From Pontibacillus halophilus JSM 076056 = DSM 19796 (GTDB taxonomy: Bacteria; Bacillota; Bacilli; Bacillales; BH030062): a DNA stretch of 64,000 nt. The first letter of the stretch is position 1, and each line of letters starts with the position of its first letter. The notes beneath the pieces are model-generated. The model was not told the DNA's origin. It was given only the letters and a program-made list of their open reading frames with translations, and made no database searches. Both the position numbers and the translations under genes were made by a program. Of this stretch, positions 8,245 through 16,342 are shown piece by piece. The stretch lies in the NCBI RefSeq assembly GCF_000425205.1, contig NZ_AULI01000001.1:186001-250000 (forward strand). Reading direction: 5' to 3'.

Positions 8245-9072
8245 TTATCGCAATCCGTTTATAAGCCCCATCATCTGATCACCTAGCTTGATGGATTGAC
8301 TGTTTAATTGATAGGCACGTTGGGTCACCGTTAAATCAGTCAGTTGCTTGGATAAGTCGACATTTGAAGTTTCAAGTGCTCCTGACTGTAAGCGTACCTC
8401 ATCTTGGTTCATAGGAGCAACAATTTCTTCGCCATTTACGTTCAAGCCAACATCTGTAGGGAGACGGTATAGATTCCCGCCAGTCGCTTCAAGCATGCGC
8501 GGACGAACTGCTTCCACCATAGCTAATTGGCCTTCAATCACTTGTTGGCCATTCACTGTTGACATAATCCTACCGTCTTCACGTATCGTTAACTCTTGAA
8601 CATCATTCTGAAGTAAAATAGGCCCGTCTTCTCCAAGTACAGGGTTCCCAGCTGCTGTCACAAGCATATTCTCATTAGCATTAACGGGTGATAAATAAAA
8701 GGCACCATCGCGTGTGAAACGAGTCTCTTCAGCCCCATTCTCTGTTACTTGAATAGAAAATAGTTGGTTGTTGCCAAGTATAGCTACATCTAGTATTCGG
8801 TCCGTTGTTCGGATGGACCCTTGGCTAAAGTCTACATCAGACCCGGTCATCTGTGCACCAGACCCAATCCGGATCCCGTTCGGAGTGAGGCGATTCACTT
8901 CCTCTTCAGGACGCGATTGGTTGTCCATTTCTTGGAACAACAAGGAGGAGAACTGTGCATCCTTCGTCTTATATCCTGTTGTATTGACGTTCGACACGTT
9001 GTGTCCGATTAAATCAAGCTTCTGCTGAAGTTGCCCCATCGTAACGGCGGCTTGCATGGATGAACGAAGCAT
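8245..9072 (-). CDS. flhP: Flagellar hook-basal body protein FlhP (FlgG family)
   Basis: This is a rod/hook-type structural protein of the flagellum, exported by the flagellar type III apparatus. The 275-residue product has the N-terminal flagellar rod motif (MAAVTMGQ-like heptad helix followed by IGHNVSNVNTTGYK) and the C-terminal helix (VDLSKQLTDLTVTQRAYQ) that pair in the assembled rod. It follows flhO by 13 bases, and the pair lies beside mbl as in B. subtilis. The ATG is preceded by TAGGAGG. Confidence 0.93.
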   Translation of the reverse strand: MLRSSMQAAVTMGQLQQKLDLIGHNVSNVNTTGYKTKDAQFSSLLFQEMDNQSRPEEEVNRLTPNGIRIGSGAQMTGSDVDFSQGSIRTTDRILDVAILGNNQLFSIQVTENGAEETRFTRDGAFYLSPVNANENMLVTAAGNPVLGEDGPILLQNDVQELTIREDGRIMSTVNGQQVIEGQLAMVEAVRPRMLEATGGNLYRLPTDVGLNVNGEEIVAPMNQDEVRLQSGALETSNVDLSKQLTDLTVTQRAYQLNSQSIKLGDQMMGLINGLR

Positions 9073-9085
9073 CTACAGAACCCTC

Positions 9086-9907
9086 CTATAATTTCGCAAT
9101 ATCATTGACTGTCTTCTGCATGTTCTGGTCATAGGCTTGTAGGACCTTCTGGTTTAATTCGAAGAGACGATAGGCGCTGTTCATCTCTGTCATGGTTTGC
9201 CCCATATCCACGGTCGAGCCTTCCAATACCCCCTGTTGGGTAGAGAAGGTTACTCCGGCTTCACCACGAGCATCGACAGCTTGTCCATCCCCTGCTTCAT
9301 CCAACACAAGTAAATCACTGCCCTCTTTAACAAGTTGATTTACATCAGCAACATAGCTTACTCCAAGAAGAACGGTTTCGCCATTCTCTAATTGCAGCTG
9401 TCCATCTTTCGTCAAGGTATAGTCAAGTCCGCCCGTTTGGATTGGGTTGTTCTCTTCGTCTAAGACAGCTTGTCCTAAGTGCGTCACTAAGTTCCCTTGC
9501 CCATCAACGGTGAAGTTGCCATTCCTCGTATACCGAACCCCATCTTCGCTCTGGACGGTGAAGAAGACAGAACCATTCTCATCTGGATAGTTCCCATCTA
9601 TCAATGCCACATCAGTCGAAATCCCTGTTTCCTGTATGCTTCCTTGCGTGAAGTTTGGGATTGTCTCTTGCATGTAGACACCCGAATTTAATGTACCCAC
9701 GTTCGCTTCTTTCGGGATGGAAAGATTCGTGCCTGGTATATGCTTACGCCCCGTTTGCTGAATCAGCATCTCAGGAAATGAACGAATGGTCCCTTCATCC
9801 GCCTTATACCCAGGTGTAGTTGCATTGGCTACGTTATTTGACAGAGCTTCTTGGCGACGTTGTTGAGTTGTCATACCTGACACGGCTGTGTAATATCCTT
9901 TAAACAA
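9086..9907 (-). CDS. flhO: Flagellar hook-basal body protein FlhO (FlgG family)
   Basis: This second FlgG-type rod/hook protein has 273 residues, with the N-terminal motif ALSNNVANATTPGYK and a C-terminal coiled-coil segment (VDMGQTMTEMNSAYRLFELNQK). It shares the family architecture with FlhP but is divergent from it, so the two are paralogues with separate places in the rod. The start codon is TTG (9905-9907), supported by GGGAGG upstream. It follows mbl by 22 bases. Confidence 0.93.
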   Translation of the reverse strand: MFKGYYTAVSGMTTQQRRQEALSNNVANATTPGYKADEGTIRSFPEMLIQQTGRKHIPGTNLSIPKEANVGTLNSGVYMQETIPNFTQGSIQETGISTDVALIDGNYPDENGSVFFTVQSEDGVRYTRNGNFTVDGQGNLVTHLGQAVLDEENNPIQTGGLDYTLTKDGQLQLENGETVLLGVSYVADVNQLVKEGSDLLVLDEAGDGQAVDARGEAGVTFSTQQGVLEGSTVDMGQTMTEMNSAYRLFELNQKVLQAYDQNMQKTVNDIAKL

Positions 9908-9929
9908 AGCAGTGATCCTCCCTTAAGAT

Positions 9930-10931
9930 CTACACGATTTTATTCTTAGGTAGTCGGTCGATGTTTTCAAGCATCATTCCTGTCCCTTTGGCCACACAGT
10001 TCATCGGCTCTTCAGCGACAAAGACAGGTACTCTCAGTTCTTCTGCTAACAGTTGGTCTAGGCCATGAAGCATCGAACCTCCACCCGTCAGAATTACACC
10101 ACGATCGATAATATCAGCAGAAAGCTCTGGTGGTGTCTTCTCTAGCACGGTTTTCGCAGATTGAACGATGAGAGCAACGGATTCTTTCAATGATTCTTCA
10201 ATTTCTTCTGTTTTAATTGTAATCGTACGTGGAAGACCGGAAACCATATCACGGCCGCGAATATCAATCTCTTCCTGACGAGAGCCAGGGAATACAGTTG
10301 CAATCTTAATCTTAATATCTTCTGCGGTACGCTCTCCGATAAGCAGCTTATGTTTACGCTTTATGTACTGCAGAATCTCATTATCAAACTTGTCACCAGC
10401 CATCTTGATGGATGAAGCCGTCACAATATCTCCCATGGAAAGAACAGCAATATCTGTTGTCCCTCCACCAATGTCAACGACCATATTACCGCTTGGTTGG
10501 AAAATATCCATCCCCGCGCCAATGGCAGCTACTTTAGGCTCTTCTTCAAGATAGACACGCTTGCCACCGCTTTTCTCCGCCGCTTCCTTGATTGCCTTTT
10601 GCTCTACCTTCGTAATGTTTGTTGGACAGCAAATCAGCATCCTTGGCTTAGAAAAGAAGCCACGAACGTTAATCTTACTTATAAAGTGCCTAAGCATGGC
10701 CTCTGTCACATCAAAGTCTGCGATGACGCCATCTTTAAGAGGACGAATGGCTTCGATGTTTCCTGGAGTACGTCCAACCATGCGACGTGCCTCGTCCCCT
10801 ACTTCTAACACTTTTCCTGTATTTCGATCCATCGCTACAACGGATGGTTCATTAAGCACGATACCTTTACCTTTTACATGGATTAGTACATTTGCTGTAC
10901 CTAAATCTATGCCAATATCTCTAGAGAACAT
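9930..10931 (-). CDS. mbl: Rod-shape determining protein Mbl (MreB family actin homologue)
   Basis: Mbl forms membrane-attached filaments that guide cylindrical cell-wall synthesis. The 333-residue protein has the actin-type nucleotide-binding motifs: phosphate-1 (IDLGTANVLI), phosphate-2 (VVDIGGGTTDIAVL) and adenosine (ILTGGGSMLHGL). Assignment to Mbl instead of MreB rests on gene context (spoIIID-mbl-flhO-flhP, as in B. subtilis) and on the N-terminus MFSRDIGIDLGT. The ATG lies 11 bases after GGGAGG. Confidence 0.96.
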   Translation of the reverse strand: MFSRDIGIDLGTANVLIHVKGKGIVLNEPSVVAMDRNTGKVLEVGDEARRMVGRTPGNIEAIRPLKDGVIADFDVTEAMLRHFISKINVRGFFSKPRMLICCPTNITKVEQKAIKEAAEKSGGKRVYLEEEPKVAAIGAGMDIFQPSGNMVVDIGGGTTDIAVLSMGDIVTASSIKMAGDKFDNEILQYIKRKHKLLIGERTAEDIKIKIATVFPGSRQEEIDIRGRDMVSGLPRTITIKTEEIEESLKESVALIVQSAKTVLEKTPPELSADIIDRGVILTGGGSMLHGLDQLLAEELRVPVFVAEEPMNCVAKGTGMMLENIDRLPKNKIV

Positions 10932-11087
10932 GAAATATTGATCCTCCCTGCTACAATATCTATATTTGTCCGATTACAATTACATTTCTAAATATATATT
11001 TTATCACAAATTTCAGGGATTATCGGCACAAATGGTAAAAAAAGTTTTCTAATCCAACGAATGATGTCGATGGGAGGATCTCACTAT

Positions 11088-11393
11088 TTAACCGGCCGTA
11101 TTGGCTGGTTCTTCCTTTACTTCTAGCACTTCCGCCCCATTTTCTGGGTGGAGTTTGTATTTTTTCTTCGTGGCTTCCCCGCCTCGTAAATGACGGATGG
11201 CTTTATGGTAATCTAAGATTTCTTTAACCTCGTTAGCCAAGTCAGGATTGATTTCTGGCAAACGTTCCGTCAGATCTTTATGAACCGTGCTCTTGGATAC
11301 GCCAAACTCTTTCGCAATCACCCTGACTGTCTTTCTGGTTTCCACAATGTATTTCCCTATCTTGATTGTTCGCTCTTTGATGTAGTCGTGCAC
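11088..11393 (-). CDS. spoIIID: Sporulation transcriptional regulator SpoIIID
   Basis: SpoIIID is a small DNA-binding protein of the mother cell that activates or represses sigma-E genes and helps turn on sigK. The 101-residue protein is very close to B. subtilis SpoIIID through residue 80, including the helix-turn-helix (about 23-41, VIAKEFGVSKSTVHKDL); the C-terminal 20 residues differ. The start codon is GTG (11391-11393) behind GGGGAGG at eight bases. A short reading frame with its own strong ribosome binding site lies 60 bases upstream, matching the 'usd' arrangement known from B. subtilis, where translation of the leader is needed for SpoIIID synthesis. Confidence 0.97.
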   Translation of the reverse strand: MHDYIKERTIKIGKYIVETRKTVRVIAKEFGVSKSTVHKDLTERLPEINPDLANEVKEILDYHKAIRHLRGGEATKKKYKLHPENGAEVLEVKEEPANTAG

Positions 11394-11453
11394 ACCACTC
11401 GCCTCCCCAAGTTGGTTGTCGTAGGTGTGAAATGAGACTTTCGGTGTGAGGGG

Positions 11454-11501
11454 CTATGTATTGGGGCATGTGTGGTCATAGTTGTTAGTTCGTGTTCTCA
11501 C
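11454..11501 (-). CDS. Leader reading frame ahead of spoIIID (usd-like)
   Basis: GTG (11499-11501) begins a 15-codon reading frame ending in TAG, preceded at seven bases by GAGGTGG, one of the clearest ribosome binding sites in the area. The peptide (MRTRTNNYDHTCPNT) is unlikely to have a function of its own. In B. subtilis translation of a small frame upstream of spoIIID is known to be required for spoIIID translation; by position this is its likely equivalent. The peptide itself shows no recognisable similarity. Confidence 0.5.
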   Translation of the reverse strand: MRTRTNNYDHTCPNT

Positions 11502-11568
11502 GCTTTTCCCACCTCAAACCTTATAGATTGCTCGGTTTGTAACAGTTTATTAACACATACGAGCGTTT

Positions 11569-11673
11569 ATGCCTAAAAAGGCAGTTAGGACAAGGCTTGG
11601 AGGGATTTCACTAGAAGAAACGAGCCATTCTTTAGAATATACAAAATGCCCAGAGTGTGGATTACCCCTCTGA
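11569..11673 (+). CDS. Candidate small protein with a CPEC motif (weak)
   Basis: A 34-codon plus-strand frame starts at ATG 11569 and ends in TKCPECGLPL, resembling half of a zinc ribbon. There is no clear ribosome binding site, and it overlaps a minus-strand frame of similar length at 11585-11686. Recorded because CPxCG is unlikely to look this clean by chance, but the evidence for translation is poor. Confidence 0.22.
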   Translation: MPKKAVRTRLGGISLEETSHSLEYTKCPECGLPL

Positions 11674-11686
11674 GCTCTTTCATCAT
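11585..11686 (-). CDS. Candidate 33-residue peptide downstream of the AimR-like gene (weak)
   Basis: A frame starting with two ATG codons begins 11 bases after the aimR-like stop codon and encodes a mostly hydrophobic peptide (KELRGVIHTLGILYILKNG...). Its place is where an arbitrium peptide gene (aimP) would be expected. It lacks a ribosome binding site, a clear signal peptide and the C-terminal xxxxGA-type hexapeptide of known arbitrium peptides, so it is only a positional candidate. Confidence 0.2.
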   Translation of the reverse strand: MMKELRGVIHTLGILYILKNGSFLLVKSLQALS

Positions 11687-11697
11687 TATGGAATTGT

Positions 11698-12690
11698 TTA
11701 AAGGTTTGATAAGCGATTTAACTCATAGAGAGGCAACTTAGCATAGAAGTGGTCAGACTGCTCATGTATGAAGCGCCCATACGCTTGTCCTAGAATCTCT
11801 ATGTCGCCTTTCGCTTTCCCAATGTAGTAGTGTTCTAAAGGAGTCGGATCTTGGATTGTCTCCAATAACGCTAGCGCCTCTTCGTTCTCGCCTTTAGCTA
11901 GTAGTAAGTGTGCCCTCTCAGCTACATCTGTCGTTGTAATGCCATTCGTTCGTCCATTGTATGCCATCACGAAAGGAATTACGCGCTTTGTGAGCACTGA
12001 TTGTAAAGAGCGGAGTTTATATTGTTGAACGAGAGAAGATGCCTCGTTTAGATGATACGTGGATTGTTCAAAGGACTCATATAGATAGGTCAAAGCTAAC
12101 GTCATATGAACTTCAGAGTTATGGACCGTTGATGTACTTTCTCTTAATGAGCGATAGGCAATCTTTCTTGCAAAGATTAACTCATTCCGCTTCCAGTGGT
12201 AATGAAGTTGGATGCGGTCTTTCTTTAATTGTAGGAACCCTTTCAACAACGATATCGGGAGTAGATCTAACTGTCGTACAAGTTCATTATACACGTCGAT
12301 GACATGAAGAGATTGCATTGCATAATGAACACGTGCCAATAGAAATTGACCGTAACACCGCTGCTCCGCTGAGAACCATTCCATAGTCTCAAGCTCTTCT
12401 CGTATAGCGGAATAAGGACTGTTCCTTGAACCTAGCAATAGCTGAAGCTCATAGAGTCTCACCCATGCTTCCTTCATCGGCTCGCCACTATTCATAAACT
12501 CTTCGTAAAGTTGGCTAAATTCCCATTCGTATCCGTTCATTTGGAGGAATTCAAGACCAGATTGTATCGTTTCATCTGTCTCTTGCTGGAGAATCATTTC
12601 TTTCAGGTAAGCTGTCGTTCGACTTTTGCCGTATACTTTCGCCCAAATTTGACTCTTGCTATGAAGCGACAGTTCCTGTTCCATCTTCAT
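11698..12690 (-). CDS. AimR-like (arbitrium receptor family) helical-repeat protein
   Basis: The 330-residue all-helical product resembles AimR, the phage peptide receptor of the arbitrium lysis-lysogeny switch. The clearest match is the C-terminus: AHLLLAKGENEEA, then HYYIGKAKGD, a Phe/Asp spacer and YAKLPLYELNRL, which follow the AimR pattern HYYxKG...DxFxxxLPLxELxxL. The N-terminal WAKVYGKSRTTAYL aligns with the start of AimR but the protein is about 45 residues shorter, and its helix-turn-helix is not obvious. Start: the frame can extend to 12708, but GGGGGAGG places the start at ATG 12688-12690. No phage gene is near; it lies between spoIIID and spoIIQ, so a chromosomal, domesticated role (perhaps in sporulation timing) is more likely than phage control. 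Confidence 0.68.
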   Translation of the reverse strand: MKMEQELSLHSKSQIWAKVYGKSRTTAYLKEMILQQETDETIQSGLEFLQMNGYEWEFSQLYEEFMNSGEPMKEAWVRLYELQLLLGSRNSPYSAIREELETMEWFSAEQRCYGQFLLARVHYAMQSLHVIDVYNELVRQLDLLPISLLKGFLQLKKDRIQLHYHWKRNELIFARKIAYRSLRESTSTVHNSEVHMTLALTYLYESFEQSTYHLNEASSLVQQYKLRSLQSVLTKRVIPFVMAYNGRTNGITTTDVAERAHLLLAKGENEEALALLETIQDPTPLEHYYIGKAKGDIEILGQAYGRFIHEQSDHFYAKLPLYELNRLSNL

Positions 12691-12777
12691 CTTCCAGCCC
12701 TCCCCCATACTTGTAGTCTAACTTTATCAAAGACTCGTTATATGGGATACGCTTTCAACAAAACCTATCAAGTATCG

Positions 12778-12815
12778 ACAAAAAAAGCCCTACTCCCGAG
12801 GAGCAAGGCTTTTGG
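12778..12815 (-). terminator. Terminator of spoIIQ
   Basis: The stem GCCTTGCTCC/GGAGTAGGGC type with a CGAG-side loop is followed on the minus strand by seven T residues, directly after the spoIIQ stop codon. Confidence 0.85.
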
Positions 12816-12816
12816 A

Positions 12817-13731
12817 TTAGGCGTTAGCCATAGAGATTGAGGACTCTGTATCTTCTGTTGACTCAGAACCATCAGGTGTTTCGTTCTCATCTGTTTGTTC
12901 TTTGTCTGTACCTTCTTCTGCATCATCAGAAGTTGGCTCTTCAGACTCATTGCCTTCTTCACCTTCAGCTGGTTGTTCAGAAGTTGGAGCTTCTTCTTTA
13001 GGCTCTTCTCCTTCTTCACGCTTGTCGCCTTCTTCTTTCGACTGATCTGTATCTCTTAGTGCATCAAATGGTTGATTGAAGAACGTTTCAGGGTCTACAG
13101 GCTGGTCATCTTTACGAAGCTCAAAGTGTACATGAACGCCATTCGCTTGACCAAATAAGTTACGTCCAGCAGTTCCAATTACATCATCTTGCTTGATTTG
13201 TGCACCGACTTCTACGGCAACTTTGCTAAGGCTCATATACTTAGTTGTGACACCATCTTGATGTGTAACTTCAACGACTTGTCCAAGTAAAGAATCTTCA
13301 AGTACTTCTGTAACCGTACCTGATAGAGAAGCCGTTACGTCAAATTCTTCTCCGTCCTGACGAGCAATGTCTACACCTTTGCTTTGGTAGTAACGATTGT
13401 TATAAAGGACGAGAGCTTGTTCTTGTTCTTCTGCGCTTGCTTCGAAATCATAGAACTTTGTTACGATAGTCGCTTCATCACCTGCTACTGGCATATGAAT
13501 GTTTTCTTGTTGGTCCATAACTGGTGCTGCTTCTTCATCGTACATAGAGTCGAGCAAGCTGTCTGTTGTTTCGTTTTGTTTCGCTTCGTCTTCATTTTGT
13601 GAATTCTGATACCAGACAACGGCTGTAAGCAATAGGGCAGCTGCGATTAAATAAACACTAGGGAAAAACCACTTCTTACGGAAAACACGTTTCCAACTGT
13701 TTTTAGAAAGGTTCTTTTCTTCCTCTCTCAT
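12817..13731 (-). CDS. spoIIQ: Stage II sporulation protein SpoIIQ (M23/LytM-like)
   Basis: SpoIIQ is made in the forespore, spans its membrane and binds SpoIIIAH from the mother cell to form the channel that joins the two compartments during engulfment. The 304-residue protein has one transmembrane helix (about 21-40) and a LytM domain (about 110-218). Of the zinc ligands, Asp121 and the HVH pair (His200, His202) are kept but the first His is Ser117 (SKGVDIA), as in Bacillus SpoIIQ proteins that have lost peptidase activity. Residues about 228-304 form an unusually long Glu/Asp/Ser/Thr-rich tail. It is followed by a strong terminator and preceded by spoIID. Confidence 0.93.
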   Translation of the reverse strand: MREEEKNLSKNSWKRVFRKKWFFPSVYLIAAALLLTAVVWYQNSQNEDEAKQNETTDSLLDSMYDEEAAPVMDQQENIHMPVAGDEATIVTKFYDFEASAEEQEQALVLYNNRYYQSKGVDIARQDGEEFDVTASLSGTVTEVLEDSLLGQVVEVTHQDGVTTKYMSLSKVAVEVGAQIKQDDVIGTAGRNLFGQANGVHVHFELRKDDQPVDPETFFNQPFDALRDTDQSKEEGDKREEGEEPKEEAPTSEQPAEGEEGNESEEPTSDDAEEGTDKEQTDENETPDGSESTEDTESSISMANA

Positions 13732-13806
13732 TTCATCATCACCTCAGCAACCAGTCTGACCAGAAAGAGGAAGAAGCATACCTTCTTGCTACAAAATTTT
13801 TACTTC

Positions 13807-13836
13807 TTATTTTTCGACATTTTCTCGATCTTATAC
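13807..13836 (-). promoter_or_regulatory. Possible sigma-F promoter of spoIIQ
   Basis: On the minus strand GTATA (13832-13836), a 15-base spacer and CGAAAAATAA (13807-13816) fit the sigma-F pattern GYATA-N15-GGNRANAHTR with two mismatches in the -10 element. spoIIQ of B. subtilis is a sigma-F gene, and the site lies about 75 bases before its start codon. Confidence 0.4.
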
Positions 13837-13837
13837 A

Positions 13838-14860
13838 TTATTCTTTTGAAGCCGTTAATTTAGGTAGAAAATCCGAAACTTGCAGTACATCTGTTCCTTG
13901 ATAGAAATGAGAGACAATCTCGTCGTAAGTCTTTCCTTCCTGAGCCATCCCATTTGCACCGTACTGACTCATCCCTACACCGTGTCCATACCCTTTCGTT
14001 TGAAAGATGTAGTGTCCATTCTTCTCGACGACCGTGAAATCAGCCGATTGCAGCTCCAGCGCTTCACGAATGCCACGTCCTGTAAAGTCTTTCCCAGCTA
14101 CCTTCACAGTCTTAATGCGGTTTGTGGACGTCTTAACGGGCTCTGAGAATGCCGGTTGGCTGTCAGTCACCTGAACGCCTAGCCTCTCCTCAATCTGTGC
14201 TCTCGTAAACACCTTCTGGTCATGATACTTAGGAGAAGACTCATCCCAAGGACTCGATACGCTAGTTAGATAAGGGTATGGGGTCTCCCAATAATCTTCT
14301 GCATTCTCCGTTTCTCCATTAGAGGTGGAGAAGAATGCTGCTGTAATTGGCTCCCCTTCAAACGTTAGGACTTCTCCCTTTGTAGCTGCTACCGCTTGTT
14401 GAATCTTCTCCATCTTCCACTCATAATCACTTCCCCATAGTGATCGTAACTCTTTATCGTTCTTGTACACTTGATGTTCCACCGTATCCGTCACGTCTGC
14501 TCCACTTGGAAGGGCGTCCCCGTTCAATAAATGCTTAATGATGTAGGTTCTTGCCGCTAGTGATTGAGCCTTTAACGCCTCTAATTCGAAATCTGCCGGC
14601 ATTTCAGATGCAACCACACGGGACACGTAATCCTCTAGGGGAACCGATTCTTGCTGTTTCGTCTTCGCTCGATGAACGACTACCTCAACAGCAGGACCCT
14701 CTGCTTCATTCTGAACAAGGGGCTGCTTCGATACATTCCCTACTTCGACAGCTGCATCATACTTCCCGATAAATGGAATCACGATGAGTGTGGGTACGAT
14801 GAGAATAATAGCTACCAGTACCGTCACCCCAATGACTCCTGGACTCTTCCAGACCTTCAT
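13838..14860 (-). CDS. spoIID: Stage II sporulation protein D (lytic transglycosylase)
   Basis: SpoIID cuts glycan strands as part of the SpoIID-SpoIIM-SpoIIP machine that drives engulfment of the forespore. The 340-residue protein has one N-terminal transmembrane helix (about 8-30) and the amidase-enhancer/transglycosylase domain. The segment LEDYVSRVVASEMPADF contains the catalytic Glu (Glu86 here), followed by EALKAQSLAARTY, SNGETENAEDYW and the C-terminal GYGHGVGMSQYGA motif. Length and motifs are typical. It lies between murA and spoIIQ, as in B. subtilis. Confidence 0.96.
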   Translation of the reverse strand: MKVWKSPGVIGVTVLVAIILIVPTLIVIPFIGKYDAAVEVGNVSKQPLVQNEAEGPAVEVVVHRAKTKQQESVPLEDYVSRVVASEMPADFELEALKAQSLAARTYIIKHLLNGDALPSGADVTDTVEHQVYKNDKELRSLWGSDYEWKMEKIQQAVAATKGEVLTFEGEPITAAFFSTSNGETENAEDYWETPYPYLTSVSSPWDESSPKYHDQKVFTRAQIEERLGVQVTDSQPAFSEPVKTSTNRIKTVKVAGKDFTGRGIREALELQSADFTVVEKNGHYIFQTKGYGHGVGMSQYGANGMAQEGKTYDEIVSHFYQGTDVLQVSDFLPKLTASKE

Positions 14861-14974
14861 TTTACGCCCCCTTTTTGTCTAGTTACTCTATTAACTAACT
14901 TATACAAAGCGAGGCATTCATAGAACCTTCCAGGACAAAAATCTACACGGATAACCGATTCCATAAATGGACAC

Positions 14975-15006
14975 AAAAAAGCCTCCCTGACAATCAGGGA
15001 GGCTTC
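14975..15006 (-). terminator. Terminator of murA
   Basis: A perfect GCCTCCCTG/CAGGGAGGC stem with a five-base loop is followed on the minus strand by a T run, just after the murA stop codon. Confidence 0.92.
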
Positions 15007-15010
15007 TTAA

Positions 15011-16309
15011 CTATGAGATAATTTCGTTCGGTTGTGTTTCTGTTGATGGTGCTTCATCAATTCGTTCGATATCTGCACCAAGTTGTTTAAGTTTACCTGC
15101 GAAGTTAACGTAGCCACGGTCTAAGTGCTTAAGCTCTGTCACACGCGTGTACCCTTCTGATACAAGTCCAGCAATGATTAATGCAGCCGCTGCACGTAAA
15201 TCAGTCGCAGCAACCTCTGCACCTTGTAGGTCACTTGGACCTTCTACAATCACACTGCGTCCTTCAATCTTTAACTGAGCATTCATGCGACGGAATTCCT
15301 CCACATGCATGAATCGGTTCTCGAACACTGTCTCAGTAAGAACACTTGTGCCTTCTGCTCCAAGCATCAATGCCATCATTTGAGACTGCATATCTGTTGG
15401 GAATCCAGGGTGCGGCATTGTCTTAACATCGACAGCCTTAAGCTTCTCTGGACCAATTACGCGTAGTCCTTCTGCTTCTTCTTGAATGGTTACACCCATC
15501 TCTTCCATCTTGGCGACAAGAGAGCGTAAGTGTTCCATTTCAGCGCCTTTCACAAGTACGTTTCCTCTTGTGACAGCTGCAGCTACCATAAATGATCCTG
15601 CTTCAATACGGTCAGGAATAATTGTATGCTCTGCACCGTATAATTTCTCAACACCTTCAATGCGAATCGTTTCTGTACCTGCACCAATCACTTTAGCACC
15701 CATCTTATTCAAATAGTTCGCTAAGTCAACGATTTCAGGTTCTTTCGCACAGTTCTCAAGTACCGTTTTACCTTCAGCAAGGGCAGCAGCCATCATAACG
15801 TTTTCTGTAGCCCCTACACTTGGAACATCGAAATAAATACGAGCGCCTTTCAGACGGCCTTCTGTAAACGCCTCAATGTATCCATTCCCAACGTTTACTT
15901 TCGCGCCCATCGCTTCAAACCCTTTAAGGTGTTGGTCGAGTGGACGAGAGCCAATTGCGCACCCTCCAGGTAGAGCCACTTTAGCGTGCCCGTAACGAGC
16001 AAGCAATGGACCCATAACAAGAACAGAAGCACGCATCTTACGAACATATTCAAACGGAGCTTCCGTTTTCAATTGATTCGAAGCATCTACTGTAACTTGG
16101 TTTTCGCCTAGCGTAACATCCGCATTCATATGACGAATCACTTCACTGATTGTATTCACATCAGCAAGAGCCGGTACTTCTTTTAATATACTTTTTCCTT
16201 CACTAGCAATTATGCTTGCTGCGATGACAGGCAATACTGCATTTTTGGCACCTTCTACTTTAACTGTCCCATTTAACTGACTGCCACCGCGGACGATGAT
16301 TTTATCCAA
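15011..16309 (-). CDS. murA: UDP-N-acetylglucosamine 1-carboxyvinyltransferase MurA
   Basis: MurA transfers enolpyruvate from PEP to UDP-GlcNAc, the first committed step of peptidoglycan synthesis. The 432-residue protein has the two-domain inside-out barrel sequence pattern and the catalytic Cys117 in [10 protein letters not shown], the fosfomycin target. It is the copy linked to ywmB and atp (murAA of B. subtilis); a second copy, murAB, lies at 44070-45356. The start codon is TTG 16307-16309, eight bases after GGAGGGG. The C-terminal extension after LGADIERI is short and acidic. Confidence 0.97.
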   Translation of the reverse strand: MDKIIVRGGSQLNGTVKVEGAKNAVLPVIAASIIASEGKSILKEVPALADVNTISEVIRHMNADVTLGENQVTVDASNQLKTEAPFEYVRKMRASVLVMGPLLARYGHAKVALPGGCAIGSRPLDQHLKGFEAMGAKVNVGNGYIEAFTEGRLKGARIYFDVPSVGATENVMMAAALAEGKTVLENCAKEPEIVDLANYLNKMGAKVIGAGTETIRIEGVEKLYGAEHTIIPDRIEAGSFMVAAAVTRGNVLVKGAEMEHLRSLVAKMEEMGVTIQEEAEGLRVIGPEKLKAVDVKTMPHPGFPTDMQSQMMALMLGAEGTSVLTETVFENRFMHVEEFRRMNAQLKIEGRSVIVEGPSDLQGAEVAATDLRAAAALIIAGLVSEGYTRVTELKHLDRGYVNFAGKLKQLGADIERIDEAPSTETQPNEIIS

Positions 16310-16342
16310 GGTTCATTCCCCTCCGCGTCCAATTTCTCTATA

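Noticed and set aside
11278-11469. 63-codon minus-strand frame overlapping spoIIID
   Set aside because: No ribosome binding site at its ATG, low-complexity unusual composition, and it runs in another frame through the conserved spoIIID coding sequence.
11698-12690. Rap/NprR/PlcR-type TPR regulator as an alternative identity
   Set aside because: The C-terminal motif set and spacing agree better with AimR, and no canonical TPR consensus units or Rap N-terminal bundle are evident; not fully excluded without a profile search.
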